Origin: Methanospirillum stamsii
GTDB taxonomy: Archaea > Halobacteriota > Methanomicrobia > Methanomicrobiales > Methanospirillaceae
Assembly (NCBI RefSeq): GCF_046244385.1
Contig: NZ_CP176366.1
Location: 3,162,001-3,226,000, forward strand
Length of the DNA stretch: 64,000 bases
Reading direction: 5' to 3'
Shown: piece after piece, positions 27,586 to 38,016 of the stretch
Numbering within the stretch: position 1 is the stretch's first letter
Layout of the letters: each line of letters opens with the position of its first letter
Notes under the pieces: generated by a model
What the model saw: only the letters and a program-made list of their open reading frames with translations
Database searches by the model: none
What the model was told of the DNA's origin: nothing
Program-made: the position numbers and the translations under genes

Positions 27586-29345
27586 CCTACATTCCCGCCC
27601 CCTCATAACGATGTAGGGGGGGTTACCCCAAGATCGTAATATAACTGCTCTAGTTTTTCCACCATCTCACCCACCTGCAGAGCTTTTCCCGGCTGTTCGA
27701 AACATTCAATCACATCCAGCTTATCCAATAAACCAGGAATTGAAAATCTTTTGACAAGATCCTTCTCCTGCATCTGCTTTTTTATATATGAGAGGTAAAT
27801 CAGGGCCACAAACTGGACAAACAGTTTTCCATCAAGACTTTGTTCTGAAGAAACCAGGGTTCGACGCATGTTCAACCGTTCTTTGAGATTTCCGAAGGCC
27901 TTTTCGACCACATCTTTGTTCCGATAAAGTTCAAGGGCAGTTACTGCATTCATGGTCTCATTGGTAATCAGGGCAAAAAATCCAAAATAGCGTTTAGCTT
28001 CGATCACGCTCTCCTCCTTGACCATCACCTGAGTTCCCCGTTTAGGTGTTGTCTTCCATGTGAAAAATTGCTGATAGAGTTTCTCATGTTGTAGAACGCG
28101 TTCACCAGACTCTAATTCCTGCTTTAATGAGATTAGCTTTCGATCAAAGTCTTTTTCATCATCAGCTGCCTGTTCGATGTTATAATAATAGTGGATGTAA
28201 ATCCGACGAGATTCCTTCAGATTATCCCCTTTGTATGGGCGTTTTTGCGTGTAATTCCAGGAAGACCGAACGGTTCTGCAATAGAATTCATAATTATCGT
28301 TGTAATTTTCGAAACTGCGGAATGATTCGTATATCTCATCTAATTCGTTTCGGATGAAGTTTAACGACATCTTTGCAGACACAAGGAATTTTACATGATT
28401 CTGATACAGGCAGTTAATATTGTACTCACTATAAAACCCTCGATCCATGACCAGTTTTACTTTAGAATACCCAAGAATCTCCAGTTCTTCTAACAGACGA
28501 TGGATAGTTTTGGAATCGGGAATATTGCCTGCAAGTTTTCTGTAATAGAAAGGGAGGTTAGAATCCTGTCCAAAGACAAGTGCAAGTTTCAATTGAGGTA
28601 ACTGATCATGCTCTTTGTTATGTCCATACTGGACTTGTCTCAGGGTTTCTGAATAGCTTGACAGGGTTGTTGTGTCATATGCCCAAAATTCCTGTTCAAC
28701 TCTTCTCTTACCTTGTAGAGTGAAGAACCGTTGTTTGTCCTCTTCAGTAATGCTAGCAAACAGTTCGCTACTACGTTGAGAGGTGATATTATCCCCATAG
28801 GGATGCTTATGAAGGATTCCCCACTTCTCAAAGCGATACATGGGTGTACTGTCTTCAAGGATCAAATAGTACGCGAGTGACAGAATTTGCTTGTAGGTAT
28901 CAGGGAAACACTGTTTCAAATCCTGAGTGATCCCTAATTTTTCTCCGATAGCATCCAGCAGATATGTTGCTCCGAAGAAGGTCCGTTTAACACTATTGAT
29001 TGCTGGCCTTCCCCTATTTATTGGGGGTTTTTCCTCGGCCTTTTTTCTATTCCTTCCATCTGTCGGGACAATTTCTCCGGTGATGTTATCAACTCGTCCA
29101 ATCAAAGTCCGACGGGCCCGTGATTGTTTCTTTTCTTTGTCCCAGAAGGATATGGAATGATATGCATAAGTGATCCCGGATCGTTTATCTTTTTGGTACA
29201 CAATTGCCACCATGATTATTCTTCCTCGTTATGTATATTATTTGACACGTAACGATGATAAAGATATCGATCCATGATTGAGGGGAGTTAGAAGAATTAA
29301 AAGAGAATGAGGGGATTTATCGTTATGCGTCAGCGGGAATCAAGG
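27586..29345 (-). mobile_element. IS1634-family (IS4 group) insertion sequence, 1760 bp, inside a kinase gene
   Basis: Imperfect 27-bp terminal inverted repeats begin CCTACATTCCCGC at 27586 and, on the other strand, CCTTGATTCCCGC at 29345 (21 of 27 match, including CATAACGAT inside). A perfect 6-bp target duplication TTGCAG lies at 27580-27585 and 29346-29351. One intact transposase is carried. The clean duplication and in-frame restoration on paper excision point to a recent insertion. Confidence 0.95.
27603..29213 (-). CDS. IS1634-family transposase
   Basis: A 536-residue DDE transposase of the IS4/IS1634 type. The N-terminus is typical (SGITYAYHSISFWDKEKKQ). The core has AYDTTTLSSYSETL (first Asp), KLVMDRGFYSEYN (second Asp) and a C-terminal YREK-like block LYRNKDVVEKAFGNLKERL with the catalytic Glu. 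The length is complete with no internal stop. It is transcribed in the same direction as the kinase it interrupts. Confidence 0.93.
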   Translation of the reverse strand: MVAIVYQKDKRSGITYAYHSISFWDKEKKQSRARRTLIGRVDNITGEIVPTDGRNRKKAEEKPPINRGRPAINSVKRTFFGATYLLDAIGEKLGITQDLKQCFPDTYKQILSLAYYLILEDSTPMYRFEKWGILHKHPYGDNITSQRSSELFASITEEDKQRFFTLQGKRRVEQEFWAYDTTTLSSYSETLRQVQYGHNKEHDQLPQLKLALVFGQDSNLPFYYRKLAGNIPDSKTIHRLLEELEILGYSKVKLVMDRGFYSEYNINCLYQNHVKFLVSAKMSLNFIRNELDEIYESFRSFENYNDNYEFYCRTVRSSWNYTQKRPYKGDNLKESRRIYIHYYYNIEQAADDEKDFDRKLISLKQELESGERVLQHEKLYQQFFTWKTTPKRGTQVMVKEESVIEAKRYFGFFALITNETMNAVTALELYRNKDVVEKAFGNLKERLNMRRTLVSSEQSLDGKLFVQFVALIYLSYIKKQMQEKDLVKRFSIPGLLDKLDVIECFEQPGKALQVGEMVEKLEQLYYDLGVTPPTSL

Positions 29346-31170
29346 TTGCAGTATGTGTAATAAATCCAAGTGGTTCTAATGCAGATACAAGAAATGCTGC
29401 ATTTATTGCATTATCATCTACTATTATAATTATCTTCAAAGGACCTTCATATCCGGATATTTCCGGGACTGAGGGTTTAGTTCCAATAATCCCAGTATAT
29501 TCAAGTAATGGCATTGTAAAATAAAACCGGCTCCCTTTACCTGGTATACTATTCACCTCAATGGTTCCTCCCATCAGTTCAAGCAATTGTTTAACAATAG
29601 TAAGGCCAAGTCCTGCCCCATCAGTAGATGAAACTTCACCAGCCAATTGAGTGAAGGGAAGAAATATCGTATCGATTTCTTCGGGATCAATTCCTATTCC
29701 CGTGTCAATAACCTCTCCGGTGAATAAACCCCCTTGGTCATTAGTATACCCGGTGTGAAGGGTAACCATTCCATCATTGGTATATTTTATTGCATTAGAG
29801 ACCAGATTGAGCAGTACTTCTTTAATCCTTCGCTCATCTCCAATAAGAAAATCGGGAACCGGAGAAATTTCTTCATATAATAGCAACAGGTTTTTTTCCT
29901 GGGCTCTGACCCTTGACAATTCGAGTATTCCTTTTACCAAATCATGAATGTTAAAAGGCTTGTTTTCTATTGTTATCTTCTTTTGTTCAATTCTGCTGAC
30001 TTCCAATATTTCATTAATAAGGTCAAGTAAATGTTCTCCACTTTTCTTGATGGTGAGGATTTGGTTTTTTTGGGTGTCTGTTAAATTTGACTGATTCTTC
30101 AGTAACTGAGAATAGCCTAATATCGCATTAAGAGGAGTTCTTAGTTCATGACTCATTCTTGATAAAAACTGAACTTTTGCAATGTTTGCTTCTTCTGCAC
30201 GTCTTTTTGCTTCTAATAGAAAAGTCTCATTTCTTTTTTCTTCCGTAATATCCAGATTGGTTCCAAATAATTCTACAGGATTTCCATCAGAATCTAACCT
30301 GACTTCTCCATAGATACGAAATGTTCTTTCGTCACCTTGTTTTGTTATAATCCTGATTTCATCTTGAAATGATGTTTTTTGAATAATCATTGACTTTAAT
30401 TTATCTAATAACTGATTTTGGTAATCAGGATGAATACATTGTATGAAAAATTCATGAGTAATCTCCTTTGGATTGCCTATATCATAACCAAATATCAGAT
30501 ACATGTTATCAGACCAGAACACTTTTTCTGTCGTAATGTCCCATTTCCAGCTACCCATTCTTGCTATTTCCTGTGCCCTGTTAAGATCAACGGTTCGTTC
30601 ACGAACAAGGTCAATCAAATGTTCCTGATGTTTTTTTAATTCGGTATTTGCACGTTCCAGTTCATTTCTGGCCAGTCCTGTTTCACCCATGATCCGGGCA
30701 AGACGGGAGAAAAAATCCAGCATTGAAGTAATCTGGGCCTGAGAATAGATAGGTACTTCTGATAAAGCTTTCAGATATTCATCGGTATTAAATCCAAATT
30801 TTTTGGCTTGTTTTTTAAAAAATTCTATATCAGGTTCTTTGAGAAGAAACTGACCTGCGAAGAAGTTTGCTACATGGATCCCATTAATAGTTATTGGTAT
30901 TGCTGCATCATACAGGCCGTTTTTGCACTGGTACAGGTTATACAATGACCCTTTTTTAAGCTTACCGGCAAGGATTGTATCACTTTCCAGGCATCTTTGT
31001 GAAGTTTCCGGATTAACCCGGTGAAATATTGTACATATTCCCTTCCAACCGGTAGCAGACAAAATTTCTCCGTTTAGTTCAAGGATTGCCGTAGCTGCAC
31101 CGGTAGTCTCTGTAAAACTCTGACATAATTCCTGTAGTTCAGTAATATCAACTAATTCAGCAAACTTCAT
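29323..31170 (-). pseudogene. 5' part of a hybrid histidine kinase (PocR-PAS-HisKA-HATPase-truncated receiver)
   Basis: 615 residues as now read. Residues ~1-165 match a PocR sensory domain (ITELQELCQSFTETTG; NLYQCKNGLYDAAIPI; FFAGQFLL). A PAS domain follows at ~195-315 (MGSWKWDITTEKVFWSDNMY), then HisKA with SRMSHELRTPLNAILGYSQLL (His ~345) and HATPase (NLVSNAIKYTNDG, DTGIGIDPEE, DGAGLGLTIV). The C-terminal receiver starts normally (IIIIVDDNAINAAF) but after HTA enters the IS at 29345 and stops within it after a short foreign tail (TLIPADA). The kinase part may still be functional; the receiver is not. The lost half is at 27029-27579. Confidence 0.9.
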
Positions 31171-31332
31171 ACATTATCAAGACCGGTTTTATGCAATCAG
31201 CTAATGGAATACCTGCATTACGAGTTATTAAATATTGGCATGAAAAAAATCACGCCCGGATATATTTTTCCAAGACGTCAAGAATAGCCGAATACATAAG
31301 AAAAAACAAAAAAAAGTAAAAAATTCCCCGGA

Positions 31333-32795
31333 TCAGGAAGATATCGGAACCTGAAGTAGTGCTTCTTCATCTGTTCCCCTCATATCTGAAGCAATAATAG
31401 CAATAAGGGTGATTGCTGATGAAATCCAGAATGCAGAAGTCACTCCATTGGTAAAGGCAACCTGGATATACACCGGCTGGCTCATTCCTCCGACAACAAA
31501 CATGTTTATCATCTGATCAAGTGAAATGGTGCTCATGAGAAGTGGAATTGCAATTGTTATTGAGATCACCATTCCGGTATTGTTAAAAAATGCCCTCATG
31601 GCTGATGCTGCACCTCTACGCTCAAGTGGAACACTGCCCACGATAGCACTGGTGTTTGGCGGCTGAAAGAGCCCGGACCCGATGCCGTTGATAAACATCC
31701 ATATGGTGATCAGCCAGAATGGGGTGTTATATTCAATCATGGCAAGACCTAACAGACCAACCAGAGAGATAGCAAGACCGAGGGTTGTGACCGCCCGGGA
31801 ACCGTACCGGTCAGATAAATATCCACCAATCGGACCGGTAATAACAAGACCGATACCAAGCGGGGCGACAAGGATACTGGCAACCAAGGGATCAAATCCT
31901 TTGAATCCCTGGAAAAAAAGAATTAATAACATCATTATGGCTCCTCTGGCAATGGCATTGATAAAAGCACTGGACTGACCAAATAATAATGTCCTGCTCT
32001 TAAAAAGAGAGATCTCAATTAATGGGTGCTGAACCCGGAGTTCCTATCGAATAAAGGCAGCAAGGGATACAACCCCTATCATAAATGTTACAAGTATTTC
32101 CGGACTGAAGAACCCACTGATAAATCCGGCACTTCCATAAATTGTCAGGGTAATGAAAGCAATGGCAAAAAGAATCTTTCCAACCATATCAAATGATTCT
32201 TCTCCTTTAAACTCCTTGATTTTCCGGAGATATTTCCAGGCCATATACGCAGCAATAATACCAATTGGAACATTTAAAAAGAAGTTCAGCCTCCAGTCAA
32301 CCAAGGTCAGAAATCCTCCGATAATAGGACCTAAAACAAATGTTCCTGCCATGATCATAGAGAGTATACCCATTGCTTTTCCCAGTTCATAACGGGAAAT
32401 GCATCTGCCACGATAATCGTTCCATTGGCGACCATGATCGCTCCGCCAATTGACTGCAGAACACGAAAACCAATCAGCTGATAAATATCAGCCACGAGTC
32501 CACAGAGCAGCGAAGCAATGGTGAAGATAACCAGGCCATAAACGTAAATCTTTTTTCTCCCGAATATGTCAGCAAGCCGCCCGCAGGTAGGAGCAAGATT
32601 CGTAAAAAAAGCATGTACACGATGAGAACCCAAGTGACATTGACTGGGTTAGTGTTCAGACTTACCATCAAAGTTGGTAATGCGATGATAAGAGTACTAG
32701 CATTGAGAACACCGACCAGGGTTCCAAGAGAGGCAACAAGGAGAACTATCCATTTATAATCGATCTTTGTTTTTTTTAGGTTTATTAATATTCAT
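31333..32795 (-). pseudogene. Decayed EmrB/QacA-type MFS exporter
   Basis: Fragments in three frames line up as one 14-TM drug:H+ antiporter: WIVLLVASLGTLVGVLNAS, then APTCGRLADIFGRKK, then DWRLNFFLNVPIGIIAAY, then APLGIGLVITGPIGGYLSD. Breaks are an A8 tract at 32770-32777 (one base too many after the ATG at 32795), a T7 tract at 32604-32610 (one too few), CCC at 32394-32396 (one C too few) and an in-frame TAG at 32044-32046 between AFIR and ELRVQ. Four separate lesions argue for true decay rather than one error. The C-terminal 200 residues are still open from the Met at 31935. Confidence 0.88.
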
Positions 32796-32897
32796 GAAGA
32801 TTTTTTGTACTATTATGTGAGTAGATTATACAATCATATTGGGGAGACACACTATCGGGCTTTGAAGAGTAAGGATTTATTCTTAATTGGCTGTATC

Positions 32898-33104
32898 ATG
32901 ATAGATAACAATAATAGCGGAGAGATAATAATTTCAATCCCTTCAGATGAAAAAGAGGATGTAAAAACTCGCATTGTCATGTATAGTGCAGAACAGTATG
33001 GAAATATGTTCGGGTTGATTAAAATTGATATCCGGTTTCGTGGATACTTCTGTTATATTGAATCTTATCATGAACCTCATGGAACAGTCAGAATGTGCTC
33101 ATGA
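32898..33104 (+). CDS. Hypothetical protein
   Basis: 68 residues from the ATG at 32898; a TTG at 32805 would add 31. It reads MIDNNNSGEIIISIPSDEKE, then an alternating beta-like sequence (FGLIKIDIRFRGYFCYIESY). There is no signal peptide or known motif, and no good ribosome-binding site. It is isolated between a pseudogene and the Nramp-like gene, so it may be a remnant. Weakly supported. Confidence 0.4.
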   Translation: MIDNNNSGEIIISIPSDEKEDVKTRIVMYSAEQYGNMFGLIKIDIRFRGYFCYIESYHEPHGTVRMCS

Positions 33105-33350
33105 AAAAAAGGGGTTGAAGTTGAATACATCAGAGAAAAATTAAAAAATAATCCTTCACCCCTCTGCCTCTTCATTATCTTGTCCGAAATCGATGGACCA
33201 TTAAAATTTTTAATTATTGTAAGGATCTATATGAACCATCTCTCTTTCTGACAGGATTACCAGTGGGAACAGCTGAAGAAGGGCTTGATACCGCTATGGA
33301 ATATTTTTATGGGACATAGTAAAAAAAATCTGGCTATATTGTCAAAATAA

Positions 33351-34613
33351 TTAAATTATGGATAATAATGAGAGAAGAAAATATCTTTCTAGCAGGTTTA
33401 ATCCGAAAGTTAAGGAAAAAATTGTCCCAATGGCCATTAAAAGGTACCAGATTATAGACCCACGGTCCTGAGGTTGCAGACTCTTATCAATCAGGATTAG
33501 TAAAAAACCTAAAACACTAAAAAGGATTAATCGTATCGCGATAAACTCCCGGGCCAGTGCCTGGGTGAAGAAAAAATCAGAACCTTTGGCTGATAATACC
33601 AGGAAGAAAACGATGAGAAAATATCTCTGTTTATTCATATGAAATCCGGAAATGGTCCTTGGAAGAGTTATCTCAAGAACACGTGCACGTCCATATAATC
33701 CCCCTAAGAGACTACAAAACAGAGCGATCATACAGACCCCGGCAAATATCAGATTTCCATATGGGCCCAGATTCATGATGATAAAGATTATCTCAAGGGT
33801 AAGGTCAGACTCCGGTGCACCCATGCCGTGTTCGTATAAGAACACATATCCGATAGAAAAATACAAACAACAAAGAAAGAAGAGAATTATCATGCCCATT
33901 CCAGCATCTACCTTCGCACGGCGTAAGATATTCGGTTTCATATCATCCGGCAATTCTTCTTTCAGGTGACTCATAAGCCAGACAGAATAAAAGAGAAGAG
34001 AAAACCCTGATCCAACGCTACTGAATATAACTGCAGTTCCATATACCCATTGATATGTACTCATATCTGGCAGTAATCCTGCAATAAGTTCATTTAGCGG
34101 GATTGTAATGGAAATTATCAGGAGCCCGAAACCTACCATGATAAAAAAAACCGCCCTGATAAGTAACTTTCTGAAAAACCAGTACGAATGCATGGATACG
34201 AGAATAAAAAGTAGACAAAATAATCCGATGGTAATATATATCGGGTTAAAATGAATCCCAAATAATTCATTAAAAAGCCGTACCACCATCTGGGATGAAA
34301 ACCCAAGCATGAATATCTCAACATACAAAATGATATTAATCATCCAGACTGCCCAGTTTTTTGGACCAGGAACTTTTCCAAGACCTGAAAAGATATCAGT
34401 CCCTGATGCAAGGGTGAATCGTGCAAGTCCGGTAATCAGGGCATATTTAAATAGAAGAGTAATAACAATGAGGCCTAAAAATGCATATCCATTATCTGCT
34501 CCAAAAGAAATGAGAGAAAGCAGCCCTATCCATCCACTGGAAGAGAGAGCAATAAGGAGTCCGGGTCCGGGAAGTGGATACGTGATTTTCTTCTTCGGCA
34601 CCGGGTTATCCAT
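33351..34613 (-). CDS. Nramp-like membrane transporter lacking canonical metal motifs
   Basis: 420 residues with about 11 transmembrane helices. The N-terminus follows the Nramp layout (GPGLLIALSSSGWIGLLSL ... ADNGYAFLGLIVITLLFKYA). In metal-transporting Nramps, TM1 has DPGN and TM6 has a Met-Pro-His motif; here TM1 reads SSSGWIG and the TM6 region FSLLFYSVWLMSHL lacks it. It therefore probably does not move Mn/Fe in the usual way; it may be an APC-superfamily relative with another substrate. The ATG is followed by a Lys-rich cytoplasmic start. A divergent promoter region of about 100 bases separates it from the beta-propeller gene. Confidence 0.75.
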   Translation of the reverse strand: MDNPVPKKKITYPLPGPGLLIALSSSGWIGLLSLISFGADNGYAFLGLIVITLLFKYALITGLARFTLASGTDIFSGLGKVPGPKNWAVWMINIILYVEIFMLGFSSQMVVRLFNELFGIHFNPIYITIGLFCLLFILVSMHSYWFFRKLLIRAVFFIMVGFGLLIISITIPLNELIAGLLPDMSTYQWVYGTAVIFSSVGSGFSLLFYSVWLMSHLKEELPDDMKPNILRRAKVDAGMGMIILFFLCCLYFSIGYVFLYEHGMGAPESDLTLEIIFIIMNLGPYGNLIFAGVCMIALFCSLLGGLYGRARVLEITLPRTISGFHMNKQRYFLIVFFLVLSAKGSDFFFTQALAREFIAIRLILFSVLGFLLILIDKSLQPQDRGSIIWYLLMAIGTIFSLTFGLNLLERYFLLSLLSII

Positions 34614-34715
34614 ATCGGATATTTGATTGAATCCGATAAGTAGATAGCCATTTATTTCCTAAAAAAACCGGATTTAGTATCAGGTACAAAAAGGTAACTA
34701 TCAGGAAAAAATCAG

Positions 34716-35702
34716 ATGGTTCTACAAAAAAAACACAGTATTCTTGCAGAGAGAATCATAGTTTTCCTCCTCATATTCGCAATTATTTATCAGTTGTTAC
34801 CTGACCCGGATTCTTTGAATACCATCTCAATCAAGCCTGTTTTTCCTGCTATTGATGAAGACAGAATTGTATTTGAAAATCACCAGGACTGGACATATTC
34901 AGATCTTGTCATCTGGAACAATACATCCGGCATTTATATGCCGTTCCAGGGAATCGGGGTAACCAGGTATAAACCAGACATAGATGGAGAAATCATTGTC
35001 TGGCAGGAAAAAATTGACAGTATCTGGGATATTTACATGAAAAATATCAGTTCAGATAAGATTACTCCTGTTTATCAAAGCCAGTTTAGAAAAACCTCAC
35101 CACGAGTTTCTGGCGATTGGATTGTCTTCGTAGATGAAAATTTTGGAAATGAAGATATCCATCTCGTTTCTCTTTCTAATCATGAAGACCGAATGATATG
35201 CCAGGCAGAAGACATACAGTGGCAGCCGGACATTGATGGTGACTGGGTGGTCTGGGAAGACTGGAGAAACGGAGCACTATCTCGTGGTGATATCTTTGCA
35301 TATCATATCCCAACCGGAAAAGAGATCCAGGTTACCGATTCTCCATGGGGAGATTGGTTTCCCTCAGTATCAGGCGAATGGGTAGTCTGGCAATCTCAAA
35401 AAATTGGAAACTTTGATATTTTTGCCAGTAATCTAACATCGGGAATCGTAATACCGATTACTACTGATCCAAGCAGACAATGGCTCCCCCGGATATCAGG
35501 TGATCTGATTGTCTGGATTGATGAACGGAACGGGAACTGGGACATTTATGGATATAACATTACACAAAAAAAAGAATACAGAATTTCCACCGGTACAGAA
35601 CATGATTCCTGGCCTGATATTTCCAACCGGACGGTAGTGTATATTTCCAATATCAGGCAAAAAGATCCGGTTCTTCAGGTTACAGAATTCCCTGATACAT
35701 AA
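34716..35702 (+). CDS. Membrane-anchored TolB-like beta-propeller protein
   Basis: 328 residues. One N-terminal membrane segment (IIVFLLIFAIIYQLL) is followed by about six beta-propeller blades, each carrying a repeat such as DIDGDWVVWEDWRNG, SVSGEWVVWQSQKIGNFDIF or RISGDLIVWIDERNGNWDIY. Such repeats are common in methanogen and Methanosarcina surface proteins and probably face outside the cell. Function is likely binding or structural. The gene ends about 75 bases before the IS21 element. Confidence 0.82.
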   Translation: MVLQKKHSILAERIIVFLLIFAIIYQLLPDPDSLNTISIKPVFPAIDEDRIVFENHQDWTYSDLVIWNNTSGIYMPFQGIGVTRYKPDIDGEIIVWQEKIDSIWDIYMKNISSDKITPVYQSQFRKTSPRVSGDWIVFVDENFGNEDIHLVSLSNHEDRMICQAEDIQWQPDIDGDWVVWEDWRNGALSRGDIFAYHIPTGKEIQVTDSPWGDWFPSVSGEWVVWQSQKIGNFDIFASNLTSGIVIPITTDPSRQWLPRISGDLIVWIDERNGNWDIYGYNITQKKEYRISTGTEHDSWPDISNRTVVYISNIRQKDPVLQVTEFPDT

Positions 35703-35876
35703 CCTGTTATTAGGTATCCGGAAATTTTTGCTGTTTACTTCTATTTTTCAAAATCAATTCTGGATTTACCATTATTGTCAACGGCGGTGTAAATATCCCC
35801 AACTCAGGCGTTATTTATTCCCCAGTCCATTTAAAGTTATCGCAAAACTATCCAATCTCATTATGTGAGAGTTTGA

Positions 35877-36641
35877 TCAATTTAATTTCGTCAATCCGTT
35901 TCTCTTTCTGTCTTTCATTCGATAACTTTCACCCTTGATATTCATCGTCGTACAATGGTGAAGTATCCTATCTAGAATCGCCGCTGCAATCACATGATCC
36001 TGAAAAATCTCTCCCCATTCTCCAAATGACTTGTTTGAAGTAAAAATGGTTGATGCCCGTTCATATCTCCTGGAAATAAGTTGAAAGAAGCAGTATGCTG
36101 CCTGCGAATCAAATGGGAGATACCCAATTTCATCGATAATCAGAACCTTGGGTTTGACCAGTTTTTTCAGATACCTATCAAGCTGATCTTGTCGATATGC
36201 TTCTTTCAATCTTTCAATCAGAACAGAGGCATTGATGAATAAGACCTGAAATCCTGCTTTAATTGCTGCAATACCAAGTCCTATCGCCAGATGTGTTTTC
36301 CCCACTCCTGGCGGTCCAAGGAATACGACATTTTCTGCTTGCTGAACAAATCTCAGGGTTGAGAGATCCCGAACCACCGTGGCGTCGATGGATGGTTGAA
36401 ACGAGAAATCAAAATTTTCATTCCTCTTCACAATCGGAAAACCTGCGTATCTCATCCTGGTTGAAATAGTTGAACTGACCCGGTTCTTCCATTCCATTTC
36501 AGCAAGATACCCAATTGTTTCCAAAGGAGTCATCTTTTCAGCCATAGCTCGTTCTAATGTAGGTTCAAGGATCGTTTCCATCGTCAGTAATTTCAGATTC
36601 GTCAGGTGAAGATGCACCTGATCAAGAAGAAGTACTGTCAT
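35877..36641 (-). CDS. istB: IS21 helper ATPase IstB
   Basis: A 254-residue AAA+ transposition helper that loads target DNA for IstA. Walker A is GPPGVGKTHLAIGLG (~112-126), Walker B is KVLIIDEIGYLPFD (~175-188), and the arginine/sensor part is ASTIFTSNKSFGEW. Its ATG immediately follows the istA stop (TAG|ATG). The full length suggests activity. Confidence 0.93.
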   Translation of the reverse strand: MTVLLLDQVHLHLTNLKLLTMETILEPTLERAMAEKMTPLETIGYLAEMEWKNRVSSTISTRMRYAGFPIVKRNENFDFSFQPSIDATVVRDLSTLRFVQQAENVVFLGPPGVGKTHLAIGLGIAAIKAGFQVLFINASVLIERLKEAYRQDQLDRYLKKLVKPKVLIIDEIGYLPFDSQAAYCFFQLISRRYERASTIFTSNKSFGEWGEIFQDHVIAAAILDRILHHCTTMNIKGESYRMKDRKRNGLTKLN

Positions 36642-37907
36642 CTACTTCCCTCCAATAATTTGATCGTATTCTGAAAGAGAACGTTTTATTACAGCAGTAT
36701 CTTCAAACGGTTTTTTACTGGAAATGATGACCGGAGGCATTTTGCCATACGATTCATCTCTTGCTGCTTTGAGAAGACCTTCAAAATGTTCTTTTTGCCT
36801 GGAGACCTGATGTCTACCTTCAATGAGTCGATGTTCACAAATCTGAATACCATCTGACTCAACAATTACCCGTTCTCCAAAAATTTCTACAGTAACATTT
36901 TGGCGGGCATATTTCCAAGGAACTGAGTACCGGTTACCAAAGATAGAGATAAAACAGTCCTTTGAGACTTGTCGCTCTTCTCTTCGCTTAACGATATATG
37001 GATGGATTGATTGTATTTGGGTGAGATTTTCATCCTGAAACCGGACTAAAGGGATCTCAAATGTTGTTCCATGTTCTTGATTGTTAACTTTCTCCATCCA
37101 GCGTTTTGCCTGGGTGTTGAGGTCTTCAATAGACGAAAATGCTCGGCCATAAAGAAAATTACTTTTTATAAACCCGATGGTCCTTTCGATTTTCCCTTTG
37201 GTTTTGGCACGATACGGTCGGCAGAGGTATGCCGTAAACCCGTAATGATTTCTGAAATCAGCAAATACGGGTTGAAATTCTGAATTCGTAGAAATTGGAT
37301 TCCTCTTGAGTACGACGGTTTTAAGATTGTCATACAGGATTTCCTGGGTGACCCCTCCAAAATACTCAAAAGCATGTTGGTGACAGAGAAGGAATGTAAA
37401 GAGATCGGTAGATCGTGTAAATTCAAGGTATCTCATTCGGGAATAACCAAGAACCATCGAAAAACAATTTACTTTTTTCCGCTCTCCATTGGGCAGATCA
37501 TAATAGCAATCAGCCCAGTCAACCTGGGCCTGAACTCCTGGTTTTGTTTCGTATCTTATTTCGGGAAGATTCTGTCGTTTAGGACGGATTGTTCTGAGAT
37601 AATCTTTCAATATGGTGTATCCGCCAGTATATCCTTTCTCAATCAGTTCTTCAAAAAGTCGGACCGAACTCAATTCGGGATACGACTCAATACGACTTTG
37701 TAGATAGTCCTTGAAAGAATCAAGTTTACTTGCTTTGGATTTTTTGAAAATACCGGGATGTGAACGCGGAAAACTGAGGTACTTGCGAATGGTTTTCCGG
37801 TCTTTACCTGTCTGTCGTGAGAGGGAACTGATGTTCACCTTTCCAAGTTTTATTTCCTGTTCTTGTGCTATATCGTGGAGCATTAGGTTTTCCTCCTCGG
37901 TTAACAT
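36642..37907 (-). CDS. istA: IS21 transposase IstA
   Basis: About 422 residues from the ATG at 37907; a GTG at 37943 would extend it by 12 residues into the end repeats. The N-terminal HTH is ISSLSRQTGKDRKTIRKYL. The rve-type DDE core has QAQVDWADCYYDLP (Asp), LYDNLKTVVLKRN (Asp) and KIERTIGFIKSNFLYGR (Glu), with a C-terminal beta domain after it. No lesion was seen. Confidence 0.93.
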   Translation of the reverse strand: MLTEEENLMLHDIAQEQEIKLGKVNISSLSRQTGKDRKTIRKYLSFPRSHPGIFKKSKASKLDSFKDYLQSRIESYPELSSVRLFEELIEKGYTGGYTILKDYLRTIRPKRQNLPEIRYETKPGVQAQVDWADCYYDLPNGERKKVNCFSMVLGYSRMRYLEFTRSTDLFTFLLCHQHAFEYFGGVTQEILYDNLKTVVLKRNPISTNSEFQPVFADFRNHYGFTAYLCRPYRAKTKGKIERTIGFIKSNFLYGRAFSSIEDLNTQAKRWMEKVNNQEHGTTFEIPLVRFQDENLTQIQSIHPYIVKRREERQVSKDCFISIFGNRYSVPWKYARQNVTVEIFGERVIVESDGIQICEHRLIEGRHQVSRQKEHFEGLLKAARDESYGKMPPVIISSKKPFEDTAVIKRSLSEYDQIIGGK

Positions 37908-38016
37908 GAACGACACCCGGGTGACTGAACCTTGGTGCCGCACTGGGGAATTTATTCCGCCCTAACTGGGGAATTTGATCCCGCCGAGATTGGGGAAAAC
38001 TAAGCCGCCATTGACA

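Larger units (their letters stand above)
35776..38016 (-). mobile_element. IS21-family insertion sequence, 2241 bp, intact
   Basis: Ends are TGTCAACGGCGG at 35776 and, on the other strand, TGTCAATGGCGG at 38016. A perfect 5-bp target duplication ATTAT lies at 35771-35775 and 38017-38021. The right end carries three ~22-bp subterminal repeats around ACTGGGGAATTTATTCCGCC (37941-38010), and the left end has related copies (CCCCAGTCC, CCCCAACTC), as expected for IstA binding sites. It carries istA and istB. Confidence 0.94.

Noticed and set aside
33105..33350. Short open stretches after the hypothetical gene (for example LPVGTAEEGLDTAMEYF)
   Set aside because: No start codon, no ribosome-binding site and competing frames look equally plausible; too little to call a gene or remnant.
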